Below are positions 34,716 through 43,105 of a stretch of 64,000 bases of DNA, piece by piece. Position numbers and translations under genes: made by a program. Position 1 is the stretch's first letter, and each line of letters starts with the position of its first letter. The notes beneath the pieces are model-generated. The model saw only the letters and a program-made list of their open reading frames with translations. It did not search any database and had not been told where the DNA came from. This DNA comes from Sterolibacterium sp. (lineage in GTDB: Bacteria; Pseudomonadota; Gammaproteobacteria; Burkholderiales; Rhodocyclaceae), in assembly GCA_028713555.1 (NCBI GenBank), contig JAQTOA010000007.1, positions 1 to 64,000 of the forward strand, in the 5' to 3' direction.

Positions 34716-36623
34716 TTATTGGGCTGGATCGCAAACTGGCAGTTCGAAGAAAAATGTGGCGCCTTTCCCTTCTCTGGAATCGAAGCCGACCGTGCCGCCC
34801 ATGTGCTCGATCAGCTCCTTGGTGATGGCCAGTCCCAGACCAGTGCCTCCCTTGCGCTGCGAGTTGGATGAATCCGCCTGTGAAAACTTTTTGAAGATAT
34901 GGGTGCGAAAATTATCCGGAACACCAAGGCCAAAATCGCGCACTGAAACCCGCACTTGGCCGTCCATCTGATGCACACCTATTTCCACTATTGCCTGACT
35001 AGTGCCCGCATTTGTTTCTAGGGTACTAGTGCCCGCATTTGTCATTAGGGTACCAGTGCCCGCAGCAGTTTCAGGGGGACGGGATGAGAATTTGGCGGCA
35101 TTGGAAAGAAGGTTGGAAAGAACCTGAGCCAGGCGCTGGCTATCTACTCGAACCTTGACGCCATCTGCACGCTCGACCAGGACAAATTGCACACGATGCT
35201 CCACCCCGTATCCATAATTGGCCGCCAGGGCTTCCTCGACCAGGGGCATCAAAGCTTGTACTTCCATATGGAACTGCAGCTTGCCGGCTGAAAGTTTCTC
35301 GATATCGAGTATGTCGTTGATCAGCAGAGTGAGTCTTTCGCTGTTCCGGTTAGCATTCTCCAAGAGCTGCTGTACGTTGTCGGGAAAGTCCTTGGCAAAC
35401 ATCCCGAGCACCAACCCTAATGCGCCCCGAATGGAGGTTAACGGTGTTCGCAACTCATGGCTGACGGCAGAGACGAACCCCTCTTTCAAACGCTCAACTT
35501 CCTTGAGCGCGGTTACATCGGTAACCAAAACGAAAAATCCGGCGACCGTGCCATCGGTATCGAAGTCGGGGATGTAATAAGCCAAAGTGTGGCGGACACT
35601 CCCATCAGCCTTGGTCAGGGTTTGCTCGAACTGCTGCCGTTGGCCAGACATGACGCCACGAACATAGGGTTCGTTGAGGGCGAACAAGCTTTCGCCCAGT
35701 ACATCCTGCATGGTGGCACCAAGGATTTCCTGTGGTGATTTGCCGAACCACTCCAGATAGGACTTGTTGGCGAAGCTACAGCGCAAGTCCTTGTCCCAAT
35801 GGGATATCAGGCCAGGCATGGCGTCTGTGACGGTCTGGATGAAGCGCCCCCGCTGTGCAATGATGTGGGCCGATGACATCGCTTTCTTGCGTGCCATTTC
35901 TTTTTCGGAGATGTCGCGTACCACTCCGATGAACTGGTAGCCTTGACCGGTTTGTACCTCGGTCACGGAAAGCAGCATGGAAAAAGACTCGCCATTCTTG
36001 CGGCGCCCCGGCAGCTTTCGGCCGATTCCTATGATGTGTGGCGTTCTCTCACGCAGATAGCGAGCCAGGTAGCCGTCATGCTCTTCGGTGTAGGGCGATG
36101 GCATCAGCATACTGACATTTGCGCCGATCACCTCGGTAGCGCCGTAACCAAAGATTCGTTCGGCGGCAATGTTGTAACTGCGGATTTTCCCGGCTTCGTC
36201 TATCGTGACAATGGCGTCATTGACGTTATTCAGAATACCGAACAGGCTATCCTGCATGGATGCGATACGCTGCATCGAACGTATGCGGGCATCAAGCAAT
36301 TCCGCAACCAGTGGTTTGACAAGATAGTCGTCGGCACCGGCATCCAAACCCTTGATGATTTCGCCCTGGTCGGACAGCGATGTAATCAACAACACCGGTA
36401 CCCAGCGGGCCCCACCCAGGGCTTTGATGCGCCGAGTGGCTTCAATGCCGTCCATCTCCGGCATCATGACGTCCATCAGCACCAGGTCTGGCGGACTCTG
36501 CCGATAAGCTTCAACCGCGGCGCGCCCGTTTTCAACGTAAGTAACGGCATGACCCTGCCGCTCAAGGTATGCGCTGAGTGGCAGCGCAGTAATCTTGCTA
36601 TCGTCTGCGAGAAGTATCTGCAT
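34716..36623 (-). CDS. REC-PAS-PAS histidine kinase with repeat insertion
   Basis: This 635-residue cytosolic kinase has a receiver (1-118, D51 in LVLMDVMMPEMDG), two PAS domains (about 120-240, 260-372), HisKA with H389 in SAVSHELRTPLTSI, and HATPase with NLLSNAAKFS, DFGLGVP and GGTGLGLAI. Between the N-box and the next strand there is an extra stretch, residues 519-545. It is three 9-residue repeats of the form T-N-A-G-T-S-T-L-E, encoded by a 27-bp tandem repeat. Related kinases in this window have a short loop there. The frame is kept, so the enzyme is probably still active. Confidence 0.9.
   Translation of the reverse strand: MQILLADDSKITALPLSAYLERQGHAVTYVENGRAAVEAYRQSPPDLVLMDVMMPEMDGIEATRRIKALGGARWVPVLLITSLSDQGEIIKGLDAGADDYLVKPLVAELLDARIRSMQRIASMQDSLFGILNNVNDAIVTIDEAGKIRSYNIAAERIFGYGATEVIGANVSMLMPSPYTEEHDGYLARYLRERTPHIIGIGRKLPGRRKNGESFSMLLSVTEVQTGQGYQFIGVVRDISEKEMARKKAMSSAHIIAQRGRFIQTVTDAMPGLISHWDKDLRCSFANKSYLEWFGKSPQEILGATMQDVLGESLFALNEPYVRGVMSGQRQQFEQTLTKADGSVRHTLAYYIPDFDTDGTVAGFFVLVTDVTALKEVERLKEGFVSAVSHELRTPLTSIRGALGLVLGMFAKDFPDNVQQLLENANRNSERLTLLINDILDIEKLSAGKLQFHMEVQALMPLVEEALAANYGYGVEHRVQFVLVERADGVKVRVDSQRLAQVLSNLLSNAAKFSSRPPETAAGTGTLMTNAGTSTLETNAGTSQAIVEIGVHQMDGQVRVSVRDFGLGVPDNFRTHIFKKFSQADSSNSQRKGGTGLGLAITKELIEHMGGTVGFDSREGKGATFFFELPVCDPAQ
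34989..35069 (-). repeat. 27-bp tandem repeat, three units, inside kinase gene
   Basis: Units lie at 34989-35015, 35016-35042 and 35043-35069. On the coding strand each contains TGCGGGCACT(A/G)GT, and units two and three continue with ACCCTA. The middle unit differs at 4 of 27 positions from the units at 53835-53942. The period equals nine codons, so gain or loss of units keeps the frame. Confidence 0.85.
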
Positions 36624-36784
36624 GCTTTGCTTACCAATTTATTCGGTTCAGAATGAAACCAGGCCGATTTTTTACCGATTCCCAGGCTAGAACGCCAGCA
36701 ACAATGTGCATAATAGGCACATGGAGGTAGAATTACGAACTTGGCGAGTCATATCATCCCGTTTGAGTTTACCCGAGTATTAGG

Positions 36785-37054
36785 ATGGCCTGGTTTCTCT
36801 ATATGATTGAATGCGAGGACGGTAGTATTTACACCGGTATCACCGTGAATGTGGCTGATCGCTATAGCACGCATGCCAGAGGCAAAGGCGCACGTTATAC
36901 GCGGTCTCATCCGCCCCGGCGTTTGTTGCTCAGCGTAGAGTATGCCGACAGGTCAACTGCGTTGAAAGCCGAGCATGAGATGAAGTGTCTGTCAGCCGAT
37001 GAAAAACGCACATTCTGCATGCAGCATGGTGTTTCGATAAGGAAAAAAACATGA
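36785..37054 (+). CDS. GIY-YIG nuclease-domain protein (YhbQ-like)
   Basis: This 89-residue protein is a single GIY-YIG domain of the UPF0213 type. It has FLYMIECEDGSIYTGITVN, the Arg of VADRYSTHARGKGARYTRSH, and a late Glu in ALKAEHEMK. These small proteins have the endonuclease fold and are linked to DNA handling, but the cellular role is not settled. The next gene starts within its stop codon (ATGA). Confidence 0.85.
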   Translation: MAWFLYMIECEDGSIYTGITVNVADRYSTHARGKGARYTRSHPPRRLLLSVEYADRSTALKAEHEMKCLSADEKRTFCMQHGVSIRKKT

Positions 37055-37314
37055 CTACCGAGGAGCAACCGCGCAGCCCGCAGCCCAATCCCCAGGCAAG
37101 ACTACGTGAACTGCTGTCGATCCCGGAGCGTTTGCGCACGGATGCCCAGTGGGACGAGATCATTGAAATCGAGATCAGCATGGGGCCTAAGAAACCTACC
37201 AGCAATGGCGTGAAACCCTCGTCCCAATCGCCATCGCGTCAGCCGGACAGGAAGTCTTCTGCGCCAGGCAAACATATGCGCAAGCGGGGGCATAAGCCAA
37301 TCTCTGGAACATAG
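37051..37314 (+). CDS. Small hypothetical protein, function unknown
   Basis: This 87-residue protein has an N-terminal helical part (about 13-48, ARLRELLSIPERLRTDAQWD) and a low-complexity basic tail rich in Ser, Pro, Lys and Gly. It is coupled to the GIY-YIG gene by an ATGA overlap. The Lys/Arg tail suggests contact with nucleic acid. I do not recognise the family. Confidence 0.5.
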   Translation: MTTEEQPRSPQPNPQARLRELLSIPERLRTDAQWDEIIEIEISMGPKKPTSNGVKPSSQSPSRQPDRKSSAPGKHMRKRGHKPISGT

Positions 37315-37403
37315 CCAGTCTGCGTGACCGGGTAATTCCCGTCCGCAAAAGCATTTCTCCAGGGCGCGTCCAGGGTGAGGGACGCCAGGACTGGAGCCGC
37401 CCC

Positions 37404-37793
37404 TTAACTTTCGGCAAGTCGCCGGATCAGCCTGCCGGCCTTTTTCGTTGGCCGCCCGCGTAGATCGGTTCCCGGCATCGGCGCCAGCCTTTTAAGCTCC
37501 AGGGCATGCTGGCGTTTGGCCAGGCTTTCGGGACTCTCGGTGTAGAGCAGGCGCGCCTCGACCGCCGGTCGGCGCTGTTGATTGATGCCTTCAACGACCA
37601 CCGCAAAGCGCAATTCACCGTTGCTTATATCGAGCGTGTCGCCGCGCCTCACCTCCTTGGCGGGTTTGACGCGCTGTCCGTTGATGAGCACCTTGCCGTG
37701 GTCAACCGCCGTCGCCGCCAGGCTGCGTGTCTTGAAGAAGCGTGCCGCCCAAAGCCACTTGTCGATGCGCAGGCGAGGTTCGGCCGGGCTCAT
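37404..37793 (-). CDS. hslR: S4-domain RNA-binding protein Hsp15
   Basis: This 129-residue protein has an S4 domain at the N-terminus (LRIDKWLWAARFFKTRSLA, then VLINGQRVKPAKEVRRGD) and a basic tail, as in heat-shock protein Hsp15. In E. coli Hsp15 binds stalled 50S subunits carrying nascent chains. Length is normal (about 130). Confidence 0.9.
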   Translation of the reverse strand: MSPAEPRLRIDKWLWAARFFKTRSLAATAVDHGKVLINGQRVKPAKEVRRGDTLDISNGELRFAVVVEGINQQRRPAVEARLLYTESPESLAKRQHALELKRLAPMPGTDLRGRPTKKAGRLIRRLAES

Positions 37794-37802
37794 GGCGGGG
37801 AA

Positions 37803-38042
37803 TTACTGTTCGACACTGGCCAAGGCAATTTTCCCCGCCGGCTTCCAGCCCTTCTTGCGTTGCTCGGCGACGACGTTGGTGAAGATCCCGCCGTGCACGT
37901 TGAACTTCGCCATCAGGCGCATGAATTTTGGAATTTTCATGTGGATTTGGTAATTGCGGCGCGGCACGGGGTCGGTGAATAATTTCAGAAACCGCTGATT
38001 GACTGCGGTACCCCGCATCAACCATACTTCTGGAAGGCCCAT
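37803..38042 (-). pseudogene. Deleted copy of queF
   Basis: This 79-codon frame matches queF (45155-45559) at both ends. It has [12 protein letters not shown] and then, after a jump, AKFNVHGGI plus [15 protein letters not shown]. About 65 codons between them are missing, and with them the catalytic Cys and Asp (CPKTGQPDF) and the Glu/His region. It cannot make an active reductase. The DNA identity with queF remains high, so the duplication is fairly recent. It lies next to a truncated receiver copy, in the same orientation as intact queF at the other side of the module. Confidence 0.8.
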
Positions 38043-38077
38043 TGGATCTCTCTTATCATTATCTCCCCGTTTTGACC

Positions 38078-38227
38078 ATGCAAAGCATAAAAATCGCGAT
38101 TGCCGACGATGAGATCCCTATCCGATCTTTGCTCGAACAGACGTTGGAAGACCTGGAAGGCGAACCGGAGATAATCATGGCCGACAACGGCGCCGAAGGA
38201 TTGGCGCGCGAAATTCCTGGACGGTAA
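38078..38227 (+). pseudogene. Truncated receiver-domain copy
   Basis: This 49-codon frame matches the start of the receiver at 40896-41282 almost residue for residue (KIAIADDE, IRSLLEQTLEDLEGEPEI, NGAEGLA). It then runs into an unrelated REIPGR and a stop, before the phospho-acceptor Asp. It lies 15 bp before the hybrid kinase gene. The copy probably arose in the same rearrangement that produced the deleted queF beside it. Confidence 0.8.
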
Positions 38228-38242
38228 AAGGGGATCATTCAG

Positions 38243-40879
38243 ATGTTTTTCCGCAGCCTTCAGGCAAAATTCATATTACCAGTTTCAGTCCTTGTCCTCG
38301 TCACCACGCTTATCCTTGTCGTGGCGATTTCGATCAACAACAGCGGCAGCATCGAGCAGTCCGCCCAGAGTGAAAGCCAGGAGAAGCTCTCCAACATAGG
38401 ACGAATTCTTGCCGTTACCGACGCCATCATGATGGAGCGTGTGAAGGGCTCGATGAAAGAACTCATGGGACGCGGCGGCAGTATTGGCATGCCGCGCCAG
38501 GGAAAATTGGTGACAGTCGAAGGCAAGACGGCGCCTGACCTGATTTTTAGCAGCAAGCCCCAAGCCCACCGCTTCGAGCTGGTGGATGGCGTAACCTCCA
38601 GCCATGGAGGCACCGCTACGCTGTTCTCCAAGTCTGGCGAGGATTTCGTGCGGATCAGCACCAACGTGAAAATAAGCGACGGCAAACGCGCCATCGGCAC
38701 CCTGCTTGATCCCAATGGCAAGGCCATCAAGGCTATCCGCGCAGGCAAGGCTTTCTATGGCCAAGTGGATATCTTGGGCAATCCCTTTCTCACCGGTTAC
38801 GAACCCATGTTCGATAGCCAGAACAGTATTGTCGGCGTCTGGTACGTGGGCTACAAAGTTGACATGCAGGCCTTGCAGGAATCGATTGCCAAAAGCCGCA
38901 TTCTGAGCAACGGCTTTATCGCCCTGATGGATGACAAGGGCAAGGTACATTTCCATTCCAATAACGTCGCCCCTGAAGTTGCCCTGAGCGTCGCAAACGG
39001 CAGCACACCTGGATGGGCGATAGATAGAGAAACCTTCGCCCCCTGGGGCTTCGAGACAGTAGCGGCCTATCCCAAGAGCGAAGTGAGCGGCGCGGTAAGA
39101 AATGCCGTCCTCACCGTGGTCACGGTTGGCGTGGTGCTGGGCGGCATCCTGATGGGCTTGCTGGTCTGGTTGGCACGTTCGCAGGTTATCTCTCCTTTAA
39201 AGGAGGCAGTTGCCGTTGCCGGAAAAATCGCCAATGGCAATTTGACCGGTGCGGTTATCACACGGCGCGAGGATGAAATCGGCGTCTTGCTCAAGGCTCT
39301 GAATCACATGCAGGAATCCCTGCTCCAGATGATCGAGCGGATTACCAGTGATACCCACAGCATTGACAAATTGGAGACCGCCAAACAGCGCTTGCAGAAA
39401 CTGGATCAAATGAAATCCGATTTTCTCTCTTCGGTTTCCCACGAATTGCGCACACCGCTGACCTCCATCCGGGGTTTTGCCAGTCTCATCGATCGCGAGT
39501 TTTCCCGCAGTTTCATGCCGCTGGCGGGGGAAGACAATGGCTTGCGGAAGAAATCCCAACGCATCCGCGACAACCTGGAAATCATTCTCAAGGAATCTGA
39601 GCGTCTCACCCGGCTCATCAACGACGTACTCGACCTTGCCAAGATTGAAGCCGGACGTATCGAATGGCGCGACGCGTCGGTCCAGCCTGAAACCCTCATC
39701 CGCGATGCCGCCAACGCCGCGCAGGGCATGTTCGATTCAAAGCCGGCTGTCAGCCTGCATCTCGAAATCCAGAAAGGCTTGCCGCCGTTCATTGGAGACG
39801 CCGACCGCTTGTTGCAGGTGCTGATCAATCTGATCAACAACTCCGTCAAGTTTACCGAGCAAGGCACGGTGACGGTGAAAGCCTCGCTGAATGAGGGGAA
39901 AATGATCCAACTGGAGGTCCGCGACACCGGTATCGGTTTTCCGCCGGAGGAAGCGGAGGCGATTTTCGACAAATTCCAGCAATCCAAGCATGGCGACACT
40001 CCGGCCGACCAGCCCAAGGGAACCGGACTGGGGCTGTCGATCTCGCGGGAAATCGTCAGCCGACATGGCGGCCGTATCTGGGCAAACTCCGTTCCCGGCA
40101 AGGGCAGCATATTTAGTCTGACATTACCGCCAGCGCCGGGTAGCCTGCTGGAGACTGGCGCCATCACCGCGCAAATTGCTGCCTTGGCGGAACATCGGAC
40201 AATCAGCGCAAGCACCGACAAAACCTCATCAGGCGTAGAAGGAAAACCCAAGGTGCTGGTGGTGGACGATGACGACGGCGTACGTGACTACCTGACCCAA
40301 CTCTTGCAGGAGCAAGGTTATGACGTCATGTGCGCTGCGGATGGACAAGCAGCCATCACTGCGGCACAGAGCTACCGTCCTGACCTGATTACCATGGATC
40401 TTGCCATGCCGGTGATGGATGGACGCACAGCGATCGTCAAACTGCGCGCGGATCCTGAGCTTCAGCACATTCCCATCATGGTGATTTCGGCCATTGCGGG
40501 TCTGGAAATGGCGGGTGGCGATCTGGCCATGGACAAACCCTTGGACGAACCGCGTTTTCTGGAAAACATCCACCTGCTCCTTGATGGCGAGAAAAGCACT
40601 GGTTCGAGAACAGTGCATTTCCTTGTGCTTCATGAAGCAAACGAATCTCCGGTGCGGACGCTAGGGGATTTTTCGGCACGATGCGAAGTGAATTATTGTC
40701 CGCTCGACGAACTGCCGGCGCGCATCCAGTCCGGCTTTCAGGGCATGGTGGTGATTCCCACCCATTTGATTGGCAAGGTCGACTTGAGCATGCTGCAAGC
40801 CACCCCAATGCTGGAAGTCATGATCATGCCGATGCAGCTCGGCAAGCCGAACCGGGCTGCAATAGAACTAACCGATTAA
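38243..40879 (+). CDS. Cache-HAMP hybrid histidine kinase with C-terminal receiver
   Basis: This 878-residue protein has a membrane helix at about 10-30 and a periplasmic Cache domain (about 40-280, single Cache_3-Cache_2 type with GYEPMFDSQNSIVGVWYVGY). A second helix lies at about 290-310 and HAMP at about 312-365. HisKA follows (H400 in SSVSHELRTPLTSI), then HATPase (about 510-640: NLINNSVKFT, DTGIGFP, KGTGLGLSI) and a receiver (about 670-790, D719 in LITMDLAMPVMDG). After it come about 85 residues that look like a degenerate receiver without the acidic pocket. It is the first intact gene of the second signalling module, and a lone receiver follows after 16 bp. Confidence 0.9.
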   Translation: MFFRSLQAKFILPVSVLVLVTTLILVVAISINNSGSIEQSAQSESQEKLSNIGRILAVTDAIMMERVKGSMKELMGRGGSIGMPRQGKLVTVEGKTAPDLIFSSKPQAHRFELVDGVTSSHGGTATLFSKSGEDFVRISTNVKISDGKRAIGTLLDPNGKAIKAIRAGKAFYGQVDILGNPFLTGYEPMFDSQNSIVGVWYVGYKVDMQALQESIAKSRILSNGFIALMDDKGKVHFHSNNVAPEVALSVANGSTPGWAIDRETFAPWGFETVAAYPKSEVSGAVRNAVLTVVTVGVVLGGILMGLLVWLARSQVISPLKEAVAVAGKIANGNLTGAVITRREDEIGVLLKALNHMQESLLQMIERITSDTHSIDKLETAKQRLQKLDQMKSDFLSSVSHELRTPLTSIRGFASLIDREFSRSFMPLAGEDNGLRKKSQRIRDNLEIILKESERLTRLINDVLDLAKIEAGRIEWRDASVQPETLIRDAANAAQGMFDSKPAVSLHLEIQKGLPPFIGDADRLLQVLINLINNSVKFTEQGTVTVKASLNEGKMIQLEVRDTGIGFPPEEAEAIFDKFQQSKHGDTPADQPKGTGLGLSISREIVSRHGGRIWANSVPGKGSIFSLTLPPAPGSLLETGAITAQIAALAEHRTISASTDKTSSGVEGKPKVLVVDDDDGVRDYLTQLLQEQGYDVMCAADGQAAITAAQSYRPDLITMDLAMPVMDGRTAIVKLRADPELQHIPIMVISAIAGLEMAGGDLAMDKPLDEPRFLENIHLLLDGEKSTGSRTVHFLVLHEANESPVRTLGDFSARCEVNYCPLDELPARIQSGFQGMVVIPTHLIGKVDLSMLQATPMLEVMIMPMQLGKPNRAAIELTD

Positions 40880-40895
40880 TGCACAGGGGAAGCAC

Positions 40896-41282
40896 ATGAT
40901 CACACAAAACGCAAAAATCGCCATTGTCGACGATGAAGTCCATATCCGGTCCTTGCTCGAGCAAACCTTGGAGGACCTGGAAGGTGAACCGGAAATACTA
41001 ATGGCCGCCAACGGCGCTGAAGGATTGGCGCTGATTGAGAGTGAGCGTCCGCAGTTGGTGTTCCTGGACGTGATGATGCCGATCATGAACGGCTACGATG
41101 TCTGCACGGCGGTGAGGAAAAATCCCAAACTGGCGGCCACTACCGTCGTGATGCTGACTGCCAAGGGACAGGAGTCGGACCGGTTACGCGGACTGGAGTT
41201 GGGAGCAAACCACTTCGTGACCAAACCCTTCGACCCCGATGAAATTCTCGATCTGGCGCGCAAAATTCTGCACATACCATGA
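40896..41282 (+). CDS. Single-domain response regulator
   Basis: This 128-residue receiver has VDDEVH, phospho-acceptor D58 in LVFLDVMMPIMNG, MLTAKG and TKPFDP. It starts 16 bp after the hybrid kinase and its stop overlaps the HD-GYP start (ATGA at 41279-41282). It probably couples the kinase to the phosphodiesterase by protein contact, since HD-GYP proteins are often fused to receivers in other bacteria. A truncated copy lies at 38078. Confidence 0.88.
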   Translation: MITQNAKIAIVDDEVHIRSLLEQTLEDLEGEPEILMAANGAEGLALIESERPQLVFLDVMMPIMNGYDVCTAVRKNPKLAATTVVMLTAKGQESDRLRGLELGANHFVTKPFDPDEILDLARKILHIP

Positions 41283-43096
41283 GCAAGCCGGCGGCTTATC
41301 TCAAGCCAGCCTGGGCGCGACGACAGCTTGAACTCGCATTCCCCTTGCTGCCTTCCGGTACCCGCATGGCGCTATGGTTTGGCGGCAAGCGGTTGGCGGC
41401 GCTGGGCGGAGATGGGCAAGACCTGAGCGAGGACACACCGGGGGTGCAAACTTTTTCCTTGACCCTGGAAGGGAAAACACGCGGCGTATTGCTGTTGCGC
41501 TTGCCGCCGGAAGCCGCAAGCGCGGCGGCAGGAGTTTGGGGTGACTTCTTGGTGCATAGCCTGCAAGGCGTCATCGAGGCTGAGCATGCGCGCCATTCGG
41601 TTGCGCAGGAAACCCTGGCAAGCTACCGTGAGATGGCATTGCTGCAACGCGCCGTCACCGAACTCAATCATTCCCTCAAGCCCGCAGCGGTGGCGGCCTC
41701 CCTGCTCAAGGAATTCGAAGGTCGCAAGAACGCAACCGACTTCGGCGCGGTGTTTCTGCGTAATGCCGATGACGCGAGTTATACCCTGATTCAATATTTT
41801 GGTGAAAATGCCGCCGGCGCCTTTACCTGTCTTATTGAAAGTCGCCTGTTCGCCGCGATGGTCGAACACCCGCTCGGGGACATCCTCAACAACTTGGCGG
41901 AATCGCCGCTGTGGACGGGCGAAACTCAGGAATTCCAATCTCTGCTGTGGCTTCCCCTGGTCGTCCCTGGCGAAAATCTCGGTATGCTGGTATTGGCCTC
42001 GCGCCACCCCGAAGGATTTACCGCCGCCGACATGAAACGCGCGCAGATGCTGGTTTCGGTCGCCGCCAGTGCCTTGCGCAACGCGCAGCTTTACGCCGCC
42101 GAGCAGATGATTTTCCCGGCCTTCGTCAAGGTGATCGCCACCGCCATCGACGCCAAGTCGCCCTACACTGCCGGACATTGCCGCCGCGTGCCGGAAATCG
42201 CCCTGATGCTCGCGGAAAAGGCGCACCTGGCCGACAACGGCGCCTTCGCCGCCTTCACGCTCGACGATGAGGAGCGGAATGTCCTGGAAATCGCCGCCAT
42301 GTTGCATGACTGCGGCAAGATGGTGACACCCGAGTGGGTGGTCGACAAAGCCACCAAGTTGGATAGCCTCAGCGATCGTCTCGATCTGATCGCCCTGCGC
42401 TTTGAAGTGCTGCGGCGTGATGCCTGGATCGACTGTTACGGCGGCTCGCCAAATGGACAGTCCGCTGCCGAACAGAGTTACCAGGAACGCTTGCGCCAAC
42501 TGGACGAGGATTTCGCTTTTTTAGCCAAGTGCAACTTGGGCGACGAATTCATTTCCCCGGAGCATGTCAGGCGCATCCAGGGCATCGCCGCCAGGCAATG
42601 GCTCAATGCCCGTGGCGAAGAGCTTCCCCTGCTCAGCGACAACGAGATCTACAACCTGTGCATCCCGCGCGGCACGCTGAACGCGGAAGAGCGGAAAATC
42701 ATCGAGGAGCACGCCGTCCTTACCATCAAGATGCTTTCGCAAATTCCTTTTCCGCGTGCCTTGCGGAACGTCACGGAATACGCCGGCGGACACCACGAGC
42801 GCATGGACGGGAACGGCTACCCGCGCGGGCTGACACGCGAACAGCTTTCGATTCCGGCGCGCATCATGGCCATCGCCGACATTTTCGAAGCGCTGACCGC
42901 GCATGACCGGCCTTACCGCAAGGCCGGCACGCTGAATTGGGCGATCGAGGTCATGTCCCGCATGAAAAAAGATGGCCACATCGACGGCGAGCTGTTCGAC
43001 TTATTTCTTTCAGAAGGGGTTTACCTCGAGTACGCCCAGAAACACCTCGCCGCCAGCCAGATCGATCAAGTCGATGTGGCGCGCTATCTTGGCTAG
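41279..43096 (+). CDS. GAF-HD-GYP cyclic-di-GMP phosphodiesterase
   Basis: This 605-residue protein has an unassigned N-terminal part (about 1-110), a GAF domain (about 125-275) and an HD-GYP domain (about 285-590). Metal ligands are visible in YTAGHCRRV, MLHDCGKM, the EEHA Glu/His and AGGHHERMDGNGYP. The GYP triad is intact. About 100 extra residues separate the HD motif from the next conserved His, a known variation in this family. It should degrade c-di-GMP. Translation is coupled to the receiver upstream, and the next kinase starts 9 bp after its stop. Confidence 0.88.
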   Translation: MSKPAAYLKPAWARRQLELAFPLLPSGTRMALWFGGKRLAALGGDGQDLSEDTPGVQTFSLTLEGKTRGVLLLRLPPEAASAAAGVWGDFLVHSLQGVIEAEHARHSVAQETLASYREMALLQRAVTELNHSLKPAAVAASLLKEFEGRKNATDFGAVFLRNADDASYTLIQYFGENAAGAFTCLIESRLFAAMVEHPLGDILNNLAESPLWTGETQEFQSLLWLPLVVPGENLGMLVLASRHPEGFTAADMKRAQMLVSVAASALRNAQLYAAEQMIFPAFVKVIATAIDAKSPYTAGHCRRVPEIALMLAEKAHLADNGAFAAFTLDDEERNVLEIAAMLHDCGKMVTPEWVVDKATKLDSLSDRLDLIALRFEVLRRDAWIDCYGGSPNGQSAAEQSYQERLRQLDEDFAFLAKCNLGDEFISPEHVRRIQGIAARQWLNARGEELPLLSDNEIYNLCIPRGTLNAEERKIIEEHAVLTIKMLSQIPFPRALRNVTEYAGGHHERMDGNGYPRGLTREQLSIPARIMAIADIFEALTAHDRPYRKAGTLNWAIEVMSRMKKDGHIDGELFDLFLSEGVYLEYAQKHLAASQIDQVDVARYLG

Positions 43097-43105
43097 GACA
43101 CGGAG

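Noticed and set aside
41372..42499. Minus-strand ORF of 375 codons opposite the HD-GYP gene
   Set aside because: Antisense shadow; the plus-strand gene has clear catalytic motifs.
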